DNA of 64,000 bases from Danio rerio (GCF_049306965.1 NC_133178.1:64845001-64909000); one strand, 5' to 3'. Shown: positions 32,751 through 43,925, numbered from the stretch's first letter. A program made the numbers and translations. The notes: generated from the letters alone by a model not told the origin.

Positions 32751-33156
32751 ACTTATCGAAGTTATGGGAGATGTCGGCCTGACGATATTTAATTGGATGA
32801 ACATTTTTTAGTCTTATGCCTTATGCAGAATATAAAAACGAATATATAAAAGGTTTTACCTTTACTCAGTTGCTAATGTTATATGTGTAGCTTTATTAAT
32901 TTGTGTTGCTAGTGTAATTTACTGGTTGTTTCAGAAATATGCTTTGCACAGATATAATATCTGACAGCTAACGTGCTGTAATGTTTGTTTGTTTACCTAA
33001 CGTTTGCATTTTTTTTTTTCTCTTCACATTTTGCTCATATTTGAATGTGTTTTGTCTGCTAAAACAACTTTATTTTGTTTGATTTCAGAAGAACGAGATT
33101 AGAAGCGAAGATGATGAACTAGTTAAGGTTGGAAATACCTTGCTAAGTTTTTTTTA

Positions 33157-33924
33157 ATGAAAAGAAGAGATAATATTGTTTTTCGACAGCACTCGATTGG
33201 GATGCAAAGCAGCCATAAGATTCACAAGATGGTCCGCACTGGAGAGAAACCATTCACATGCACCCAGTGTGGGAAGAGTTTCACACGATCATCACACCTT
33301 AATATACACATGTTGGTCCACACTGGAGAGAAGCCATTCACATGCACCCAGTGTGGTAAGAGTTTCAGACATACATCAAACCTTAATAAACACATGATGA
33401 TCCACACTGGAGAGAGACCATTCACTTGCACCCAGTGTGGTAAGAGTTTCACACGATCATCAAACCTTAATGAACACATGTTGATCCACACTGGAAAGAA
33501 ACCGTTCACATGCACCCAGTGTGGGAGGGACTTCAGACAAGCAGCACACCTTAATCAACACATGTTGATCCACACCGGAGAGAAGCCACACAGATGTGAT
33601 CATTGTGGTCAAACATTTGCACGAAGTTCATTTCTGAACCGTCATGTAAGAGTTCACACAAATGAGAAGCAGTCCTCATGTTCTGTGTGTGGAAAGAGTT
33701 TTACACGGCAGTCGAGTTTAAGAAAACATCAGAAGATCCACACTGGTGTGAGAGAGCATGTCTGCTTTGAGTGTGGGAAGACTTTCATCACAGCTGATGA
33801 GTTGAGGCGACACCAAAGGATTCACACTGGAGAGAAACCGTACACGTGTTCACACTGCGACAAGAGATTCAGTCAGAGTGGAAGCCTGAAAGCACATGAG
33901 AGGACTCACTCAGTAATCTGCTAG
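33157..33924 (+). CDS. C2H2 zinc-finger protein, eight fingers (gene 4, type B)
   Basis: Predicted 255-residue nuclear DNA-binding protein. The exon begins at 33089 after acceptor gatttcag. Here the upstream ATG at 33157 is in frame with the fingers ([21 protein letters not shown]), unlike genes 1-3 where the same ATG is out of frame, so this protein has 15 extra N-terminal residues; the ATG at 33202 is the alternative start. Eight C2H2 fingers run from residue 34 to the end, the last closing HERTHSVIC, the type B signature. Fingers 1-4 are CTQC-type, finger 5 CDHC, 6 CSVC, 7 CFEC, 8 CSHC. No effector domain. All finger ligands are present and the frame is open, so the gene looks functional. 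A Tc1-like relic lies about 100 bp downstream, as in genes 5 and 6. Confidence 0.85.
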   Translation: MKRRDNIVFRQHSIGMQSSHKIHKMVRTGEKPFTCTQCGKSFTRSSHLNIHMLVHTGEKPFTCTQCGKSFRHTSNLNKHMMIHTGERPFTCTQCGKSFTRSSNLNEHMLIHTGKKPFTCTQCGRDFRQAAHLNQHMLIHTGEKPHRCDHCGQTFARSSFLNRHVRVHTNEKQSSCSVCGKSFTRQSSLRKHQKIHTGVREHVCFECGKTFITADELRRHQRIHTGEKPYTCSHCDKRFSQSGSLKAHERTHSVIC

Positions 33925-34025
33925 CCTGACTTGTATGTTTTGTTTCTTTAATCATTCCTCATGATAACCAGTTGATTTCTAAAGAGTCTTTAAATAGTCT
34001 TTAAAAAGGGCTTCGCATCAGGCAG

Positions 34026-34560
34026 TGTGCTTCTCCACAAAGTCCTCCTGTAGCTTTAAAGGGCTCCTATCAGGCCAAATCAACTTTCAGGAGCTGTTTG
34101 GACAGAACTGGAGTGATTTAAAGCTCTTGCACTTCTGTGATGCACCATTAATGTGGAAAGGATTTTGGAGCACAACGTGCTGCTTTTTTTGCCAGGAGCA
34201 CCATGCATATTCCAACAAGACACTGCAAAACCACATTCTGCACACATTACAAAGTCCTGGCTGAGGAGGGAGAGGATACAGGTACTCGACTGGCCTGCCT
34301 GCAGTCCTGACCTGCCTCCAATAGAGAATGTGTGCCGCATTTTGAAGAGCAGATCCCAACAACAAAGACCTCGCATTGTTACTCACTTTAAGACTTGTTT
34401 GCAGGTAGAATGGGACAAAACTACACCTGAAACTCTTCATCACTTGCTGTCTTCAGTCCCTAATCGTCTTTTAAGTGTTGTGAAAAGGAATGGCCACATT
34501 ACAAAGTGGTATGATGCATTTCATTCATTGATGTCCACTCCAGGATTGAGTAACACAAGT
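34026..34560 (+). mobile_element. Tc1-like transposase relic 3' of gene 4
   Basis: From 34153 a frame reads ILEHNVLLFLPGAPCIFQQD, then DWPACSPDLPPIEN: the second Asp and the Glu of a DD34E Tc1 transposase with exactly 34 residues between them, continuing to VVKRNGHITKW. The DNA-binding half and the first catalytic Asp are absent, so it is a 3' fragment. Copies follow genes 5 and 6, marking an insertion that predates duplication of type B. Confidence 0.85.
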
Positions 34561-34782
34561 TTCTTCAGATTTAAGCCTGCCTTGTTTCTTCCTCAATAGA
34601 AATTTTTATTATTAATTACTACTAATAGTAAGGAAATAAGTGATGTACAGGGTGGGCCATTAAATGGATACACCGTAATAAAATGGGAATGGTCGGTGAT
34701 ATTAATGTCCTGTTTGTGGCACATTAGTATATGTGAAGGAGGCTTGTAAATAACTCACAAAAGAAAAAAGTTATGTTGAAAC

Positions 34783-35338
34783 CAGGCCTGGATTGGCTAA
34801 TCAGGAGGACCGGGAGAATTCCCGGTGGGCCGTTCCGTTTTTTTGGCCGCGAGGGCCGGTGTCCCTAGCTCCAGAATCTGTTGCTCTCAGCAGTCACACT
34901 TTATAAATTAATTAATTAATTTACTTGACCACAGTCTTCTTATTCATTATTTTACCGCAGCTCTGCTCTTTTTATCTATTTTCTCGTAGCCTCGTGAGCA
35001 TCATGCAGCCTGCAGGTTGATGATATAACTCAGATGAGTCACTGTTGTGGTCCAGTGGTTAGCACGTTAGGTTACGACGTCGCCGACCCGGGTTTGATCC
35101 TCGTCGAGTAATTTATTTTTTTCATTTTTATTGTTAAGACATATAATACTCTTAGGGTTGTTGAACATTTGAAGTTCTAAAGCAGCTGCTTTCTCAAAAA
35201 AACAAAAATAAGACGTGATAGTGTAATTATAAACTGAATTGGAAATTACCTTATTTTAATATAGTCAGTCGTGAACTGAGGTGGGCCGGTCTGAGGCTTA
35301 AAACTCCAGGGCTGAAAAGGAGTCCCACTCCGGCCCTG
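34783..35338. mobile_element. hAT MITE, 556 bp, with perfect 8-bp target repeat
   Basis: Starts CAGGCCTGGATTGG and ends with the complement of CAGGGCCGGAGTGG; flanked by GTTGAAAC at both ends (34775-34782 and 35339-35346). Eight-base duplications and CAGGG-type tips define hAT. It holds a tRNA-like segment at 35046-35106. Confidence 0.9.
35046..35106 (+). other. tRNA-like segment inside a hAT MITE
   Basis: tggtccagtggttagcac matches an A box and gggtttgatcc is near a B box, at tRNA-like spacing. No proper acceptor stem can be drawn, so it is a tRNA-derived remnant rather than a tRNA gene. Confidence 0.5.
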
Positions 35339-35553
35339 GTTGAAACCGAGCACACCATTGTTTTACTTGTGAAATTCCCAATAGGTTTATTAAGATGTAT
35401 CCATAGAAGTGGCCCACCTTGTATATTTGCATGTTCAGTTTGCAGACAGCGTTCCCTGTTTAACAATTTAAAGTTAAATATCAAGTCATTAAATTCTTTT
35501 CAGGTGATTATTTTAATCTGTGCAACATGAAATAAACAAATCAATTCATTTAA

Positions 35554-36790
35554 AGGGTCACGAAACACCAAAACACATGTGTTTGAGCTGTTGACAGTCG
35601 TATATGTGTCCCACACTGCTAAAAACACTATTAGGACACCTATATTTCACTAAAAAGTGTAAATTGGTTGTTTTTGTGTTATTTCAAGCAAATTCGTACT
35701 TCCGGTTTGAAACAAATTTTTGAAGCTGCGTCACGGTCATGAGATAATAGCGTGTATTCCAGCGTGCAGACTGGACGTCTGTGCCAGAGTGTGTCTTATT
35801 ACGTCTTACAGTGTGCTGCATTAATGCATGAGTAAGGCTTGGTTCAAACCAATCAGCGCGCTCTATTGTGCAACTTCATTAATATTCATTACTATCACCG
35901 TGTTTTCAGGACAGAGACGCCACGTTGTGTTGGCAAAACAAGCGTGAAGTGTTGCTTTTATAGTTTGCTGCAGTTCAGTTTTGTTTTCATTTTCTCTCTG
36001 TGAGAGCTCAGCTGGAGTCACGTGTGGATTAACAGTGTACGCGACGCTCGACAACAATAACTTACGTGTCTAAGGAGGATTATTGTTTACCTGAGAGCTG
36101 TTCTCATCTGCAAACGCTGAGATCCAGATTCGCTTGTAGTCTCCTCTTAATAAAGACGCGGCTCTAGTTGCTGGTGATTGTCCTGTCTCTACAGATTTGG
36201 TAAGTGAGCGACCAGTGCTCTTTGTTTATTCAGTTTGTTCGTATCTAACAAACTATTGCACCGAGTGTAAACATGTTAGCACCACAACCAAACTTTAACC
36301 TCGTGTAGGGTTTTTACCGCATTTAGTGACCGGAATAACACACGCGGCTTTTTGACACTACCTGTCGTGTGCATCTAAGTTTCTGGGAAATGCAGAGGTT
36401 TTTTTTTCTCTCATTCGCCGTGCGGTATCAAACATTGCATGAAAAATACACGCTTAGAGCAGTTCCTCCAATCAAATATCTTGTTTGTCGCGAGGGGCAT
36501 GAATAAATTCCCTGAATGAAAGAGCCAAACTGCAGTTAAAGTCCACCATTTAATAATTTGCCAAATAATTCGACTACAGATGTCCATGTAAACAGTCACT
36601 TTCTCCCCTGTTTGTGTGTGTATTTTGACTCTGAAACTCAGCAGGTGCCTAAATAGACACTCCCACACCATCCCACTTTAGTTCCTCCGACACTCCTCCC
36701 TTAACAGAGCTGGACACGCCCACTTTTCTGACTTTTTCCAAAGTAGAGGTGTGAAAACACCCTGCTGAAACGAGGGGGTTTCATGGCCCT
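35554..36790. mobile_element. Kolobok-like TTAA element, 1237 bp
   Basis: Ends AGGGTCACGAAACACC and complement of AGGGCCATGAAACCCC, with TTAA at both flanks (35550-35553 and 36791-36794). AGGG tips with TTAA fit Kolobok better than piggyBac. No transposase frame is seen. Confidence 0.7.
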
Positions 36791-36926
36791 TTAAACACAC
36801 ACACAACCTGATATACAGACATCTAAAGGGACTGATAAGTGCCATTATGCCTCATCTTAGTGTGAATCCATCAGAAAAGGGACAGGGGGTCTGACATAAG
36901 AAGTGCAGTGAAAAAAACACACTCAG

Positions 36927-37395
36927 TAGCTATGTTTCCATCCAAAAATGCGAATAAATTTTATGCGCAAAACTGGATTATCGCATAAAAGTTGTACGAA
37001 TGTAGCAGCATTTCCATCCAACGAGTCAAAGCAAAGAAAATCGTCACTTCCTGATTAACTGGCGCCAAATATCAACAGTAAAAACTGCAGTAGGAGAAGC
37101 TGCATCAATCTTTTCTAAATGAATGCGCCTCAGAAGACAATCCTGACAAGCAGTGAGCGCGCAGTGGCGTTTGAAGGTGTCAGACGCGGAGCACAGGGGC
37201 TCTTGATTCTGGAGGTCATTAATAATATAATAACATTAATACAGAAATGGTTAGGCGTTTTATAATGACCAAAACAACATTTCAGATGTTTTATAATGTG
37301 CTCAGCCTGACGTTTTATCCATTCACACTCATTTTAAGCATCACATGATCTCTTTTAACAAAATCACATTACCTTTTTTAATGCGCATGTAACAA
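36927..37395. repeat. Partial interspersed element
   Basis: Begins gctatgtttccatccaaaaa, with a second tttccatccaacgag inside, a word common at ends of fish DNA elements. The other end is not found. No gene is seen. Confidence 0.4.
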
Positions 37396-37397
37396 AT

Positions 37398-37438
37398 GCT
37401 GGATAGGTTGGCGGTTCATTCCGCTGTGACGACCCCTG
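37398..37438 (+). mobile_element. DANA SINE 3' fragment (left half)
   Basis: tggataggttggcggttcat to gacgacccctg is DANA 3' body. It continues at 41258-41300 (attaataaagagactaagct) after the CAGGG element inserted, duplicating ccctg. Confidence 0.8.
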
Positions 37439-37742
37439 CAGGGCTCAACAATAAGGACTGCCCGATGTCCCAGGGTCTGCGTGAGAGATGCTCGGGACAG
37501 TAGACAGAACCATGGCCTGATCAGGGTAGTCCTGCCTTGTCACTAAATTTTAATAGACGGCAGCATAACCGCAACATCAAATTATGAGGCTAAAAGAAAA
37601 CGTCTGTTTCTAACGTTGTGGAAACATTTAAATGGGAACAACACAACAACAACAAAAAAAATGACGTGATGTCTTGCATAGTTTGCCATCACTTTTAAGT
37701 CAGCTATGGAAGTTTTTTCCTATCAAAATTAAAATGAAAATT

Positions 37743-38170
37743 CAAATGCTTAAAAGATCAAATGATAAATCAAATGCTCAAACTATAAATCAAATGCTCA
37801 AACCGACATTGCAAATGATAAATCAAATCCTCAAACCGACTCCTCAAATGATAAATCAAATCCTCAAACTGACATCGCAAATGATAAATCAAATCCTCAA
37901 ACCGACTCCTCAAATGATAAATCAAATCCTCAAACTGACATCGCAAATGATAAATCAAATCCTCAAACTGACATCGCAAATGGTGAATCAAATCCTCAAA
38001 CTGACATCGCAAATGGTGAATCAAATGCTCAAACTATAAATCAAATCCTTAAACCGACATTGCAAATGGTGAATCAAATGCTCAAACAACTCTGCAAATG
38101 GTGAATCAAATCCTTAAACTGACATCGCAAATGGTGAATCAAATGCTCAAACAGACATCGCAAATGATTT
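37743..38170. repeat. 33-bp minisatellite in the left arm
   Basis: About a dozen imperfect copies of a unit beginning caaatgataaatcaaatcct. Because 33 is a multiple of three, it stays open and would encode repeats of QMINQILKPTP, which I do not regard as a protein. The inverted counterpart is 40541-40950. Confidence 0.9.
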
Positions 38171-38751
38171 GTTGTTGACAACAACCGGTAGCGCTACGAC
38201 TTTTTCAAGGCGTTCAGATTTGCGTGCACTATTCCATGTCGTATCCGTATAAACTCGTGAAAGAGAAAGCGAGAAATCTCCTACTGCTTCTGTCCACATT
38301 CTGAAGTGTTCATCAGATGGGTACATCTATCACAGGAGGCCACGAAAAACCATACGGCAAGATGATAAAAAAAAGTTACATAACTGACGTTACAAGCGCA
38401 ACTTTAAATAAATGGCAGGTTTATTAAATCTTAATTTAAAATAATATTTTATTACATAAGATATCCTTGTCAAATTTCACCCAATTTGTTGTTACCTTTA
38501 TTGTGTAACATTTTTTATCCACGTGTAGAACATGCTTAAAGTTAGTTTTCCAGTCTTGTTTGATTATATAATCATATATTCTTATATCAAAAGAAAATCT
38601 ATTACATTTGTTCTCTTTTTGCTGTTTATGTTAATTGTTAAGATACAGCAATGTTTCCCCAAGCCTGTATGAAATTTTTATTTCTGCATAATAATGATTA
38701 ATAATAATTGTTATTGATAACAATCCCATAATAATACAAATAAAATAGCAG

Positions 38752-38899
38752 GGACAGAAGCAATAACACCTATTACCATCAGTAACTTGATAACCCTACC
38801 TGATAGCCTTTCTAATGTTGGCACATTGGTACATCTGCACAAAGATGTCGGACAGCTGCTTGAAGATATCCCTTTGGAGAAATTTTACACTCGAAAAAT
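38752..38899 (+). other. Possible coding exon inside the foldback element
   Basis: 148 bases between a good acceptor (aaatagcag) and donor (gtaagtatt), open throughout. It contains the stretches ITISNLITLPDSLSN and LVHLHKDVGQLLEDI, which read like ordinary protein rather than repeat. It may be a remnant of this element's own gene or a captured host exon. I cannot name a family. Confidence 0.35.
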
Positions 38900-39145
38900 G
38901 TAAGTATTTACTCTAGACTGCAAAGCCCACCCCAACACTTACAAAAATAATAAATGCTGTTCACACACACACACACACACACACCACAGCTATGCATGAA
39001 TAGTCACTAGACAAATGTAGCCAAGGTGAGTACATCTTAATTTTCAGTCAAAAAATGAAATAATGTAGTTATACATTATTGAAATTATTAATCAACAATT
39101 AAAGAAAATATGGATGTATGATTAAAAGAATTAATAATAGTAACC

Positions 39146-39546
39146 ATGATAAATAAATACAAGTCAACAAGATACGAAACTAAGCTTTATTCAAACTTAT
39201 TCAAACAATCATGTATTTCAGACAAAACCCCATGTTCTGCTGCATGCTGGACTTCACTTGTTTTTGCCATCACATCCCTCAGTGCTGCAGTCAGACTGGA
39301 ACAGAGTTGTGAGGTGAGGCTGTCCATGCCTGAGAAACCGATTCATACTGAAGATGAAGAGACCACACCAGTATCTGGCTCAGATGAGGACACGCAGGCA
39401 GGTGGAGGGATGCAGGGTCTTGTCCATGGCACTACAGCATCTTCAACATTTCCTTCATCAGCACACTGCTGTTCTTCATCATCATCACTGCACACACCAG
39501 TCTGAGGACATTTCAGATTATACAAAGCTCTTAATAAAGAAGTCAT
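39146..39546. other. Open frames of uncertain meaning inside the foldback element
   Basis: Plus strand 39146-39505 (119 codons, acidic and serine-rich, TEDEETTPVSGSDEDT) and minus strand 39343-39546 (CSDDDEEQQCADEGNVEDAV) overlap. One may be a remnant of an acidic N-terminal region of a transposon protein, but neither has a recognisable domain. Confidence 0.2.
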
Positions 39547-40540
39547 TTAACAGCACACTTTTTGAGTTTCATTTGAGTTCTGAATTGGAAGTAATAACAT
39601 GATCTTACTTCATGTTTTGAATTCAGGTTTTCTCTGTTTTCTTGCCTTGCAAGTCCTGCTCCAGCCCAGAAATGGCATATAAATCAACATTAAAGAAATT
39701 GTTGTAATAGCGGTTTGAAACAACAATATTTTGTTAAACAAATATGATGGTAGCATTTGTTCAGTCACTCTGCATCAGCTAACACACAAACATGTGTGCT
39801 TCCTTCTCTATCACAACCAGACAAGTCACGTTACCTCTGTGATTTGTGTGCTCAAATTATACTTTCATAAATGTATCACCAACTGAACAGAAGAAAACAT
39901 TACTGTATTAATATTACATGTATCTCACCTAAGCTGTATTGACAAAAGTGCATTCTACATCAGCACAAACAAATCACTCAGACGTCTGTTTAATGTTATA
40001 ATTTGCTAATCTGCAATACCTCCTATATTTTTCTGTCAGACATTGAATAATCGTCTTTATGTAACGTTTGAAACGTAACGTTATGTGCTTACAGAAGTTC
40101 CTACGTGATAATTTACAGCAAGATAAAATAAATATACTGTAAATCTTTACACTTTCAGTAATTCTACAGTTCACTGTACAGTAGCTCAACTATCGCTATT
40201 TTACTGTAACTTAACTCAAGGAACCGTCTTTCTGGATTTAATTACTTACATGTAAGATGTCTAAATCCATCCAGTTTTCCACATTGTGACGTAGCATCAT
40301 CATCTTGCCGTATGGTTTTTCGTGGCCTCCTGTGATAGATGTACCCATCTGATGAACACTTCAGAATGTGGACAGAAGCAGTAGGAGATTTCTCGCTTTC
40401 TCTTTCACGAGTTTATACGGATACGACATGGAATAGTGCACGCAAATCTGAACGCCTTGAAAAAGTCGTAGCGCTACCGGTTGTTGTCAACAACAAACTC
40501 TTCCGCCTTAAAGCTCCGCCTATGCTGGTTGATTGACACC

Positions 40541-40950
40541 TCATTTGCATTTGATTTATCATTTGCGATGTCTGTTTGAGCATTTGATTCACCATTTGCG
40601 ATGTCAGTTTAAGGATTTGATTCACCATTTGCAGAGTTGTTTGAGCATTTGATTCACCATTTGCAATGTCGGTTTAAGGATTTGATTTATAGTTTGAGCA
40701 TTTGATTCACCATTTGCGATGTCAGTTTGAGGATTTGATTCACCATTTGCGATGTCAGTTTGAGGATTTGATTTATCATTTGCGATGTCAGTTTGAGGAT
40801 TTGATTTATCATTTGAGGAGTCGGTTTGAGGATTTGATTTATCATTTGCAGAGTCAGTTTGAGGATTTGATTTATCATTTGCAATGTCGGTTTGAGCATT
40901 TGATTTATAGTTTGAGCATTTGATTTATCATTTGATCTTTTAAGCATTTG
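40541..40950. repeat. 33-bp minisatellite in the right arm
   Basis: Inverted counterpart of 37743-38170, with a slightly different number and order of variant units, so the two arms have changed independently or by slippage. Confidence 0.9.
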
Positions 40951-41349
40951 AATTTTCATTTTAATTTTGATAGGAAAAAACTTCCATAGTCAGCCACCAT
41001 TTGTTTAGCAATAAAATACCTGCACATTTTCCATACTGCTATATTTCACTGCTAAATATTTTAACATTTTTCAAATGTTTAAATTCTACATTCACAGATA
41101 TTATTTTGTGACGCATTCTTTAATATATGTGGCTAATAATTAGCAATTAACCTTTAATTTCTTCGGTGGGGCCAGTGAAAATCTTGGCAGGGCAAGTAAA
41201 AATTTGAACCACTGGTCCAATCGGGCCAGTTGAAAAAACCCTTAGCGTTGAACCCTGCCCTGATTAATAAAGAGACTAAGCTGAAAAGAAAATAAATGAG
41301 TGAATATTAAAGTGACAAATCAATACTTGTTAGTGGTTAAATGTATAAT

Positions 41350-41697
41350 AGATGTTAATTCTTTGGGTTATTTATAAACCCACATTACTCCCATCAAAGT
41401 AGCTTAAATATCAAACAGATACAAGTCTAGAATTTGACAGAAGCAGAATTATGGAAAACAAATCATTTTTGATCACAAAACAAACATTAAAGCAGCTTTA
41501 ATTTATAATCAACATAGTTAATAAAGCAGCATGGACTTTATTATAATGCTGGGTTCACATCAAACACAAAGCACATTTCATACAGTGAACAGGCCTACCA
41601 TTAAACATTATAAACCTTCACTATTAAAACAGAAACATTCATTATAAACCACAAAGCCACTTTCAGACCACAAAACCTTTCTCTGTTGCTGAGTGAA
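41350..41697. repeat. Conserved distal upstream block before promoter 5
   Basis: More diverged copy of 10144-10500 (ataaacccacattactcccatc to agaccacaaaacctttctct). Confidence 0.55.
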
Positions 41698-41901
41698 TGA
41701 CTTGCAGGCAGCCAATCAGTATTCGCGACGCCACTCATAGCAGCCAATCAGCATTCGCTGAGCCACACACAGGCTAATATCCCGCCTCGGCGCTCAGTGT
41801 ATGAAGTGGATGGAGTATGAGTCGGATCGCTGATGAATGCTAAACTTTGCCGTTTGCTGTATAATTATTCTTCTATTACGGGTGTTGTGCGTCTTTTCAA
41901 A
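41698..41901 (+). promoter_or_regulatory. Promoter and exon 1 of zinc-finger gene 5
   Basis: CCAAT boxes at 41712 and 41744 (32 bp apart), tcccgcc at 41780 (36 bp on), donor GTAAGT at 41902. Confidence 0.75.
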
Positions 41902-42201
41902 GTAAGTGTATTATATCTGACTTCTGTAGCGTTCACGAGTGTGATATGTTTAACTTTGCTGCCGAATATCTCTTCAGCAAAATATCTTACCTCTATTAGC
42001 TGCTAATGTTATCTGTGTAGCTTTATTCATTTCATTTTCTAGTGTAATCTACTGGTTGTTTCTGAAATGTGTTTTGCACAGATATAATATTTGACAGATA
42101 ACGTGTTCTAATGTTTGTTCATTAATAATGTTTCTCGCTTCAGGTTTTGTTGAGATTTTGAATGTCTTTTGTCCGCTAAAACTACTTTATTTTGATTTCA
42201 G

Positions 42202-42355
42202 ACCTTAACAATAATGAGATTGTGTGAACACATTGAAGTGAAGATGATGAATTTCTCATTTAAACACCTCATTTACTGACTGGAGGTATTTTTAATAATA
42301 AGAAGAGACAATATTTGTTTCTTCTGCACTCAGTGTGGGTAGAGATTGATTGAGA
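42202..42355 (+). pseudogene. Truncated second-exon fragment, unit 5
   Basis: Same arrangement as 30671-30812: acceptor ttgatttcag, leader of the coding exon (gagattgtgtgaacacattg), then a return to a second intron 1 copy (tgtattatatctgactattg and gactatcccgcggtttg). Confidence 0.55.
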
Positions 42356-42629
42356 ATCTGTGTATTATATCTGACTATTGTAACATTCGCGACTATCCCG
42401 CGGTTTGATCTGCATTGAAGATGCTGTATGAGAACTATGATAATGCTAACTTTAGCCTAATAGCTTTGAAAACACTTGTCCCTCCCTTCTGTCCAAGGAA
42501 ATGCCTCCAGAAGTCATGAATGTGCAGCAAATAGATGACCATAGACAACATTATAACACTACTAGATTGTGTCCTTCACCAGTTAGACAACTTTATAGTA
42601 CTTCATAATACTACAAACTGTATTATATC

Positions 42630-43855
42630 TTGCTCATTTTTAGTTGTGTAGCAAGCAAAACTTGTCATAATGTGACTTAACTATAGAGACGCATTGTCCA
42701 AATTAAGCATAGTTGTTGACAGGCCAGCGGGGTGCAGGAATTATATCTAATACTTTCCCCAAAGCTAGCATTGGGGGTAAGGTTGATTTTATATTTGCAC
42801 ATTCAGACCTTCGCCTTAATAATATCTTTTAAGTAAGTGTCGTTTGCAGATTCTAAATAAGGAAATCCTATTAGCAGACAATGCCCACAGGGAATCTGCG
42901 CGCGGAGAATACAGTAATATTTTCTGTCTTTTAGTAGAGATACTTAATAAAAGTCTTGCTTTGTTTACCAAATAAAGTGGATCTAATCGGGTTTGCATTG
43001 TGAATATTAAATACCAGTTAAAAGGTATTACTTTTTGTTTCATATATTAAGTTTTTAGTTATGATACTTCCAAAATCATTCCGCATAAATCCACAGATTT
43101 TTAACAAAATTCTTTACAGAAATGGCAAAAAAATGATGCAGATTCTGTCTGGCCCTACTTACCGCCCAGACCTAGAACCTGCAGTTCACAAACAGAACCT
43201 AGAGAAGCGTCATACTGCTCTGTAGCCTTCAATTTACCCAGAAACTGCAGTCAAAGATGTGTTGAAGAACTTTTTGTCTTTCACAAAAATGTAGGCTGAA
43301 GCATGTCCAATGAGCCTGCCTCTAACCTCTAAAAATTAAACCGCTTCTAATGCTTAAAATTTATTCATTTTATTTAATTTTTTTATTACATTTTTAAAAA
43401 GTCTGCAGAAACACTTTTATTGACATTCTCCCTTTGTACATGTCATATTCAATTTTAGGTTATGATACTCCCAATATAATTATGCATAAATCTGCAGGTT
43501 TTTACCGAAATTCTGTGCAGAAATAGCAAAAACTGTCTGCCGACCTTAAGTCTGGCCCTACCTATGAAAGTACAACATGTCCAGGCAATTAAAGGTGCAG
43601 TGTAGGTGACCAAAATGCTGACCAGTTAGCATATTATCTTTGGACGGCAGGGTTAGTTAGGGCTACTTATCCGAGTAATGAGAGATGTCGGCCAGACAAT
43701 ATTTAATTGGATGACCACTTTTTGTCTGTTATGCCTCACCAAGAATATAAATATATACATATAAACACTTTAATCATTACTGCTGGACTGTGAAGAGATT
43801 TTCAACCTGCACAACAACACATGTTTCTGAAGACAATCACTTACTGCACTTACCT
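42630..43855. other. Intron of gene 5 with unclassified repeats
   Basis: No gene. A degenerate direct duplication (gttatgatacttccaaaatc at 43059, gttatgatactcccaatata at 43459) of about 100 bp is separated by 300 bp, each copy ending in ctggccctac, so both are probably parts of a DNA transposon. The interval also shares gagatgtcggccagacaata with the gene 4 intron. Confidence 0.4.
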
Positions 43856-43925
43856 CTGCGGGGCTGAAACCAGCGACCTTCTCCCTGTGGGGCTAATGTG
43901 CTACCAACTGCGCCACCATGAGGCC
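43856..43925 (-). other. tRNA-like SINE head
   Basis: On the minus strand tggcgcagttggtagcac (A box) and ggtttcagcccc (weak B box) form the start of a tRNA-derived SINE. No SINE body follows. Confidence 0.5.

Larger units (their letters stand above)
34648..35421. mobile_element. Mariner-like element, TA-flanked, holding a nested hAT
   Basis: Ends CAGGGTGGGCCATTAAATGG and, at the right, the complement of CAAGGTGGGCCACTTCTATG, with TA on each side (34646-34647, 35422-35423). It interrupts the shared sequence tgatgtatatttgcatgttc. About 220 bp is its own; the rest is the inserted hAT. Confidence 0.85.
37705..40988. mobile_element. Foldback-type element with ~0.67 kb inverted repeats
   Basis: Left arm 37705-38367 and right arm 40299-40988 are inverted copies, both starting from the outside with TATGGAAGTTTTTTCCTATC. 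Six-base target repeats gtcagc flank the element (37699-37704 and 40989-40994); the sister CAGGG copy near 50301 shows the empty site aagtcagccacc. Each arm carries a 33-bp minisatellite and a unique tail. Between the arms are about 1.9 kb with a possible exon at 38752-38899. The superfamily is not recognised. Confidence 0.85.
37439..41257. mobile_element. CAGGG-ended DNA transposon (hAT-like), 3.8 kb with nested insert
   Basis: Ends CAGGGCTCAACAATAAGGAC and complement of CAGGGTTCAACGCTAAGG, with five-base flanks ccctg on both sides (37434-37438, 41258-41262). A second, unfilled copy at 49877-50571 has the same ends and a five-base repeat agttg. Own sequence is about 0.53 kb; the rest is the long-TIR element at 37705-40988. 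Confidence 0.8.

Noticed and set aside
34080-34443. Antisense frames over the Tc1 relics (MMKSFRCSFVPFY..., also 45785 and 50694)
   Set aside because: Shadows of the transposase frame on the other strand, which carries the recognisable DD34E motifs.
35046-35106. Functional tRNA gene
   Set aside because: A and B boxes are present but no seven-base-pair acceptor stem forms, and it sits inside a MITE; same verdict for 58929-58993 and 59345-59450.
37674-38039. Frame of 121 codons with QMINQILKPTP repeats, and its mirror near 40687
   Set aside because: Product of a 33-bp minisatellite in transposon arms; no start context or homology.
37743-38170. CRISPR-like appearance of regular 33-bp repeats
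   Set aside because: The repeats are directly adjacent with no unique spacers, in a vertebrate transposon arm.
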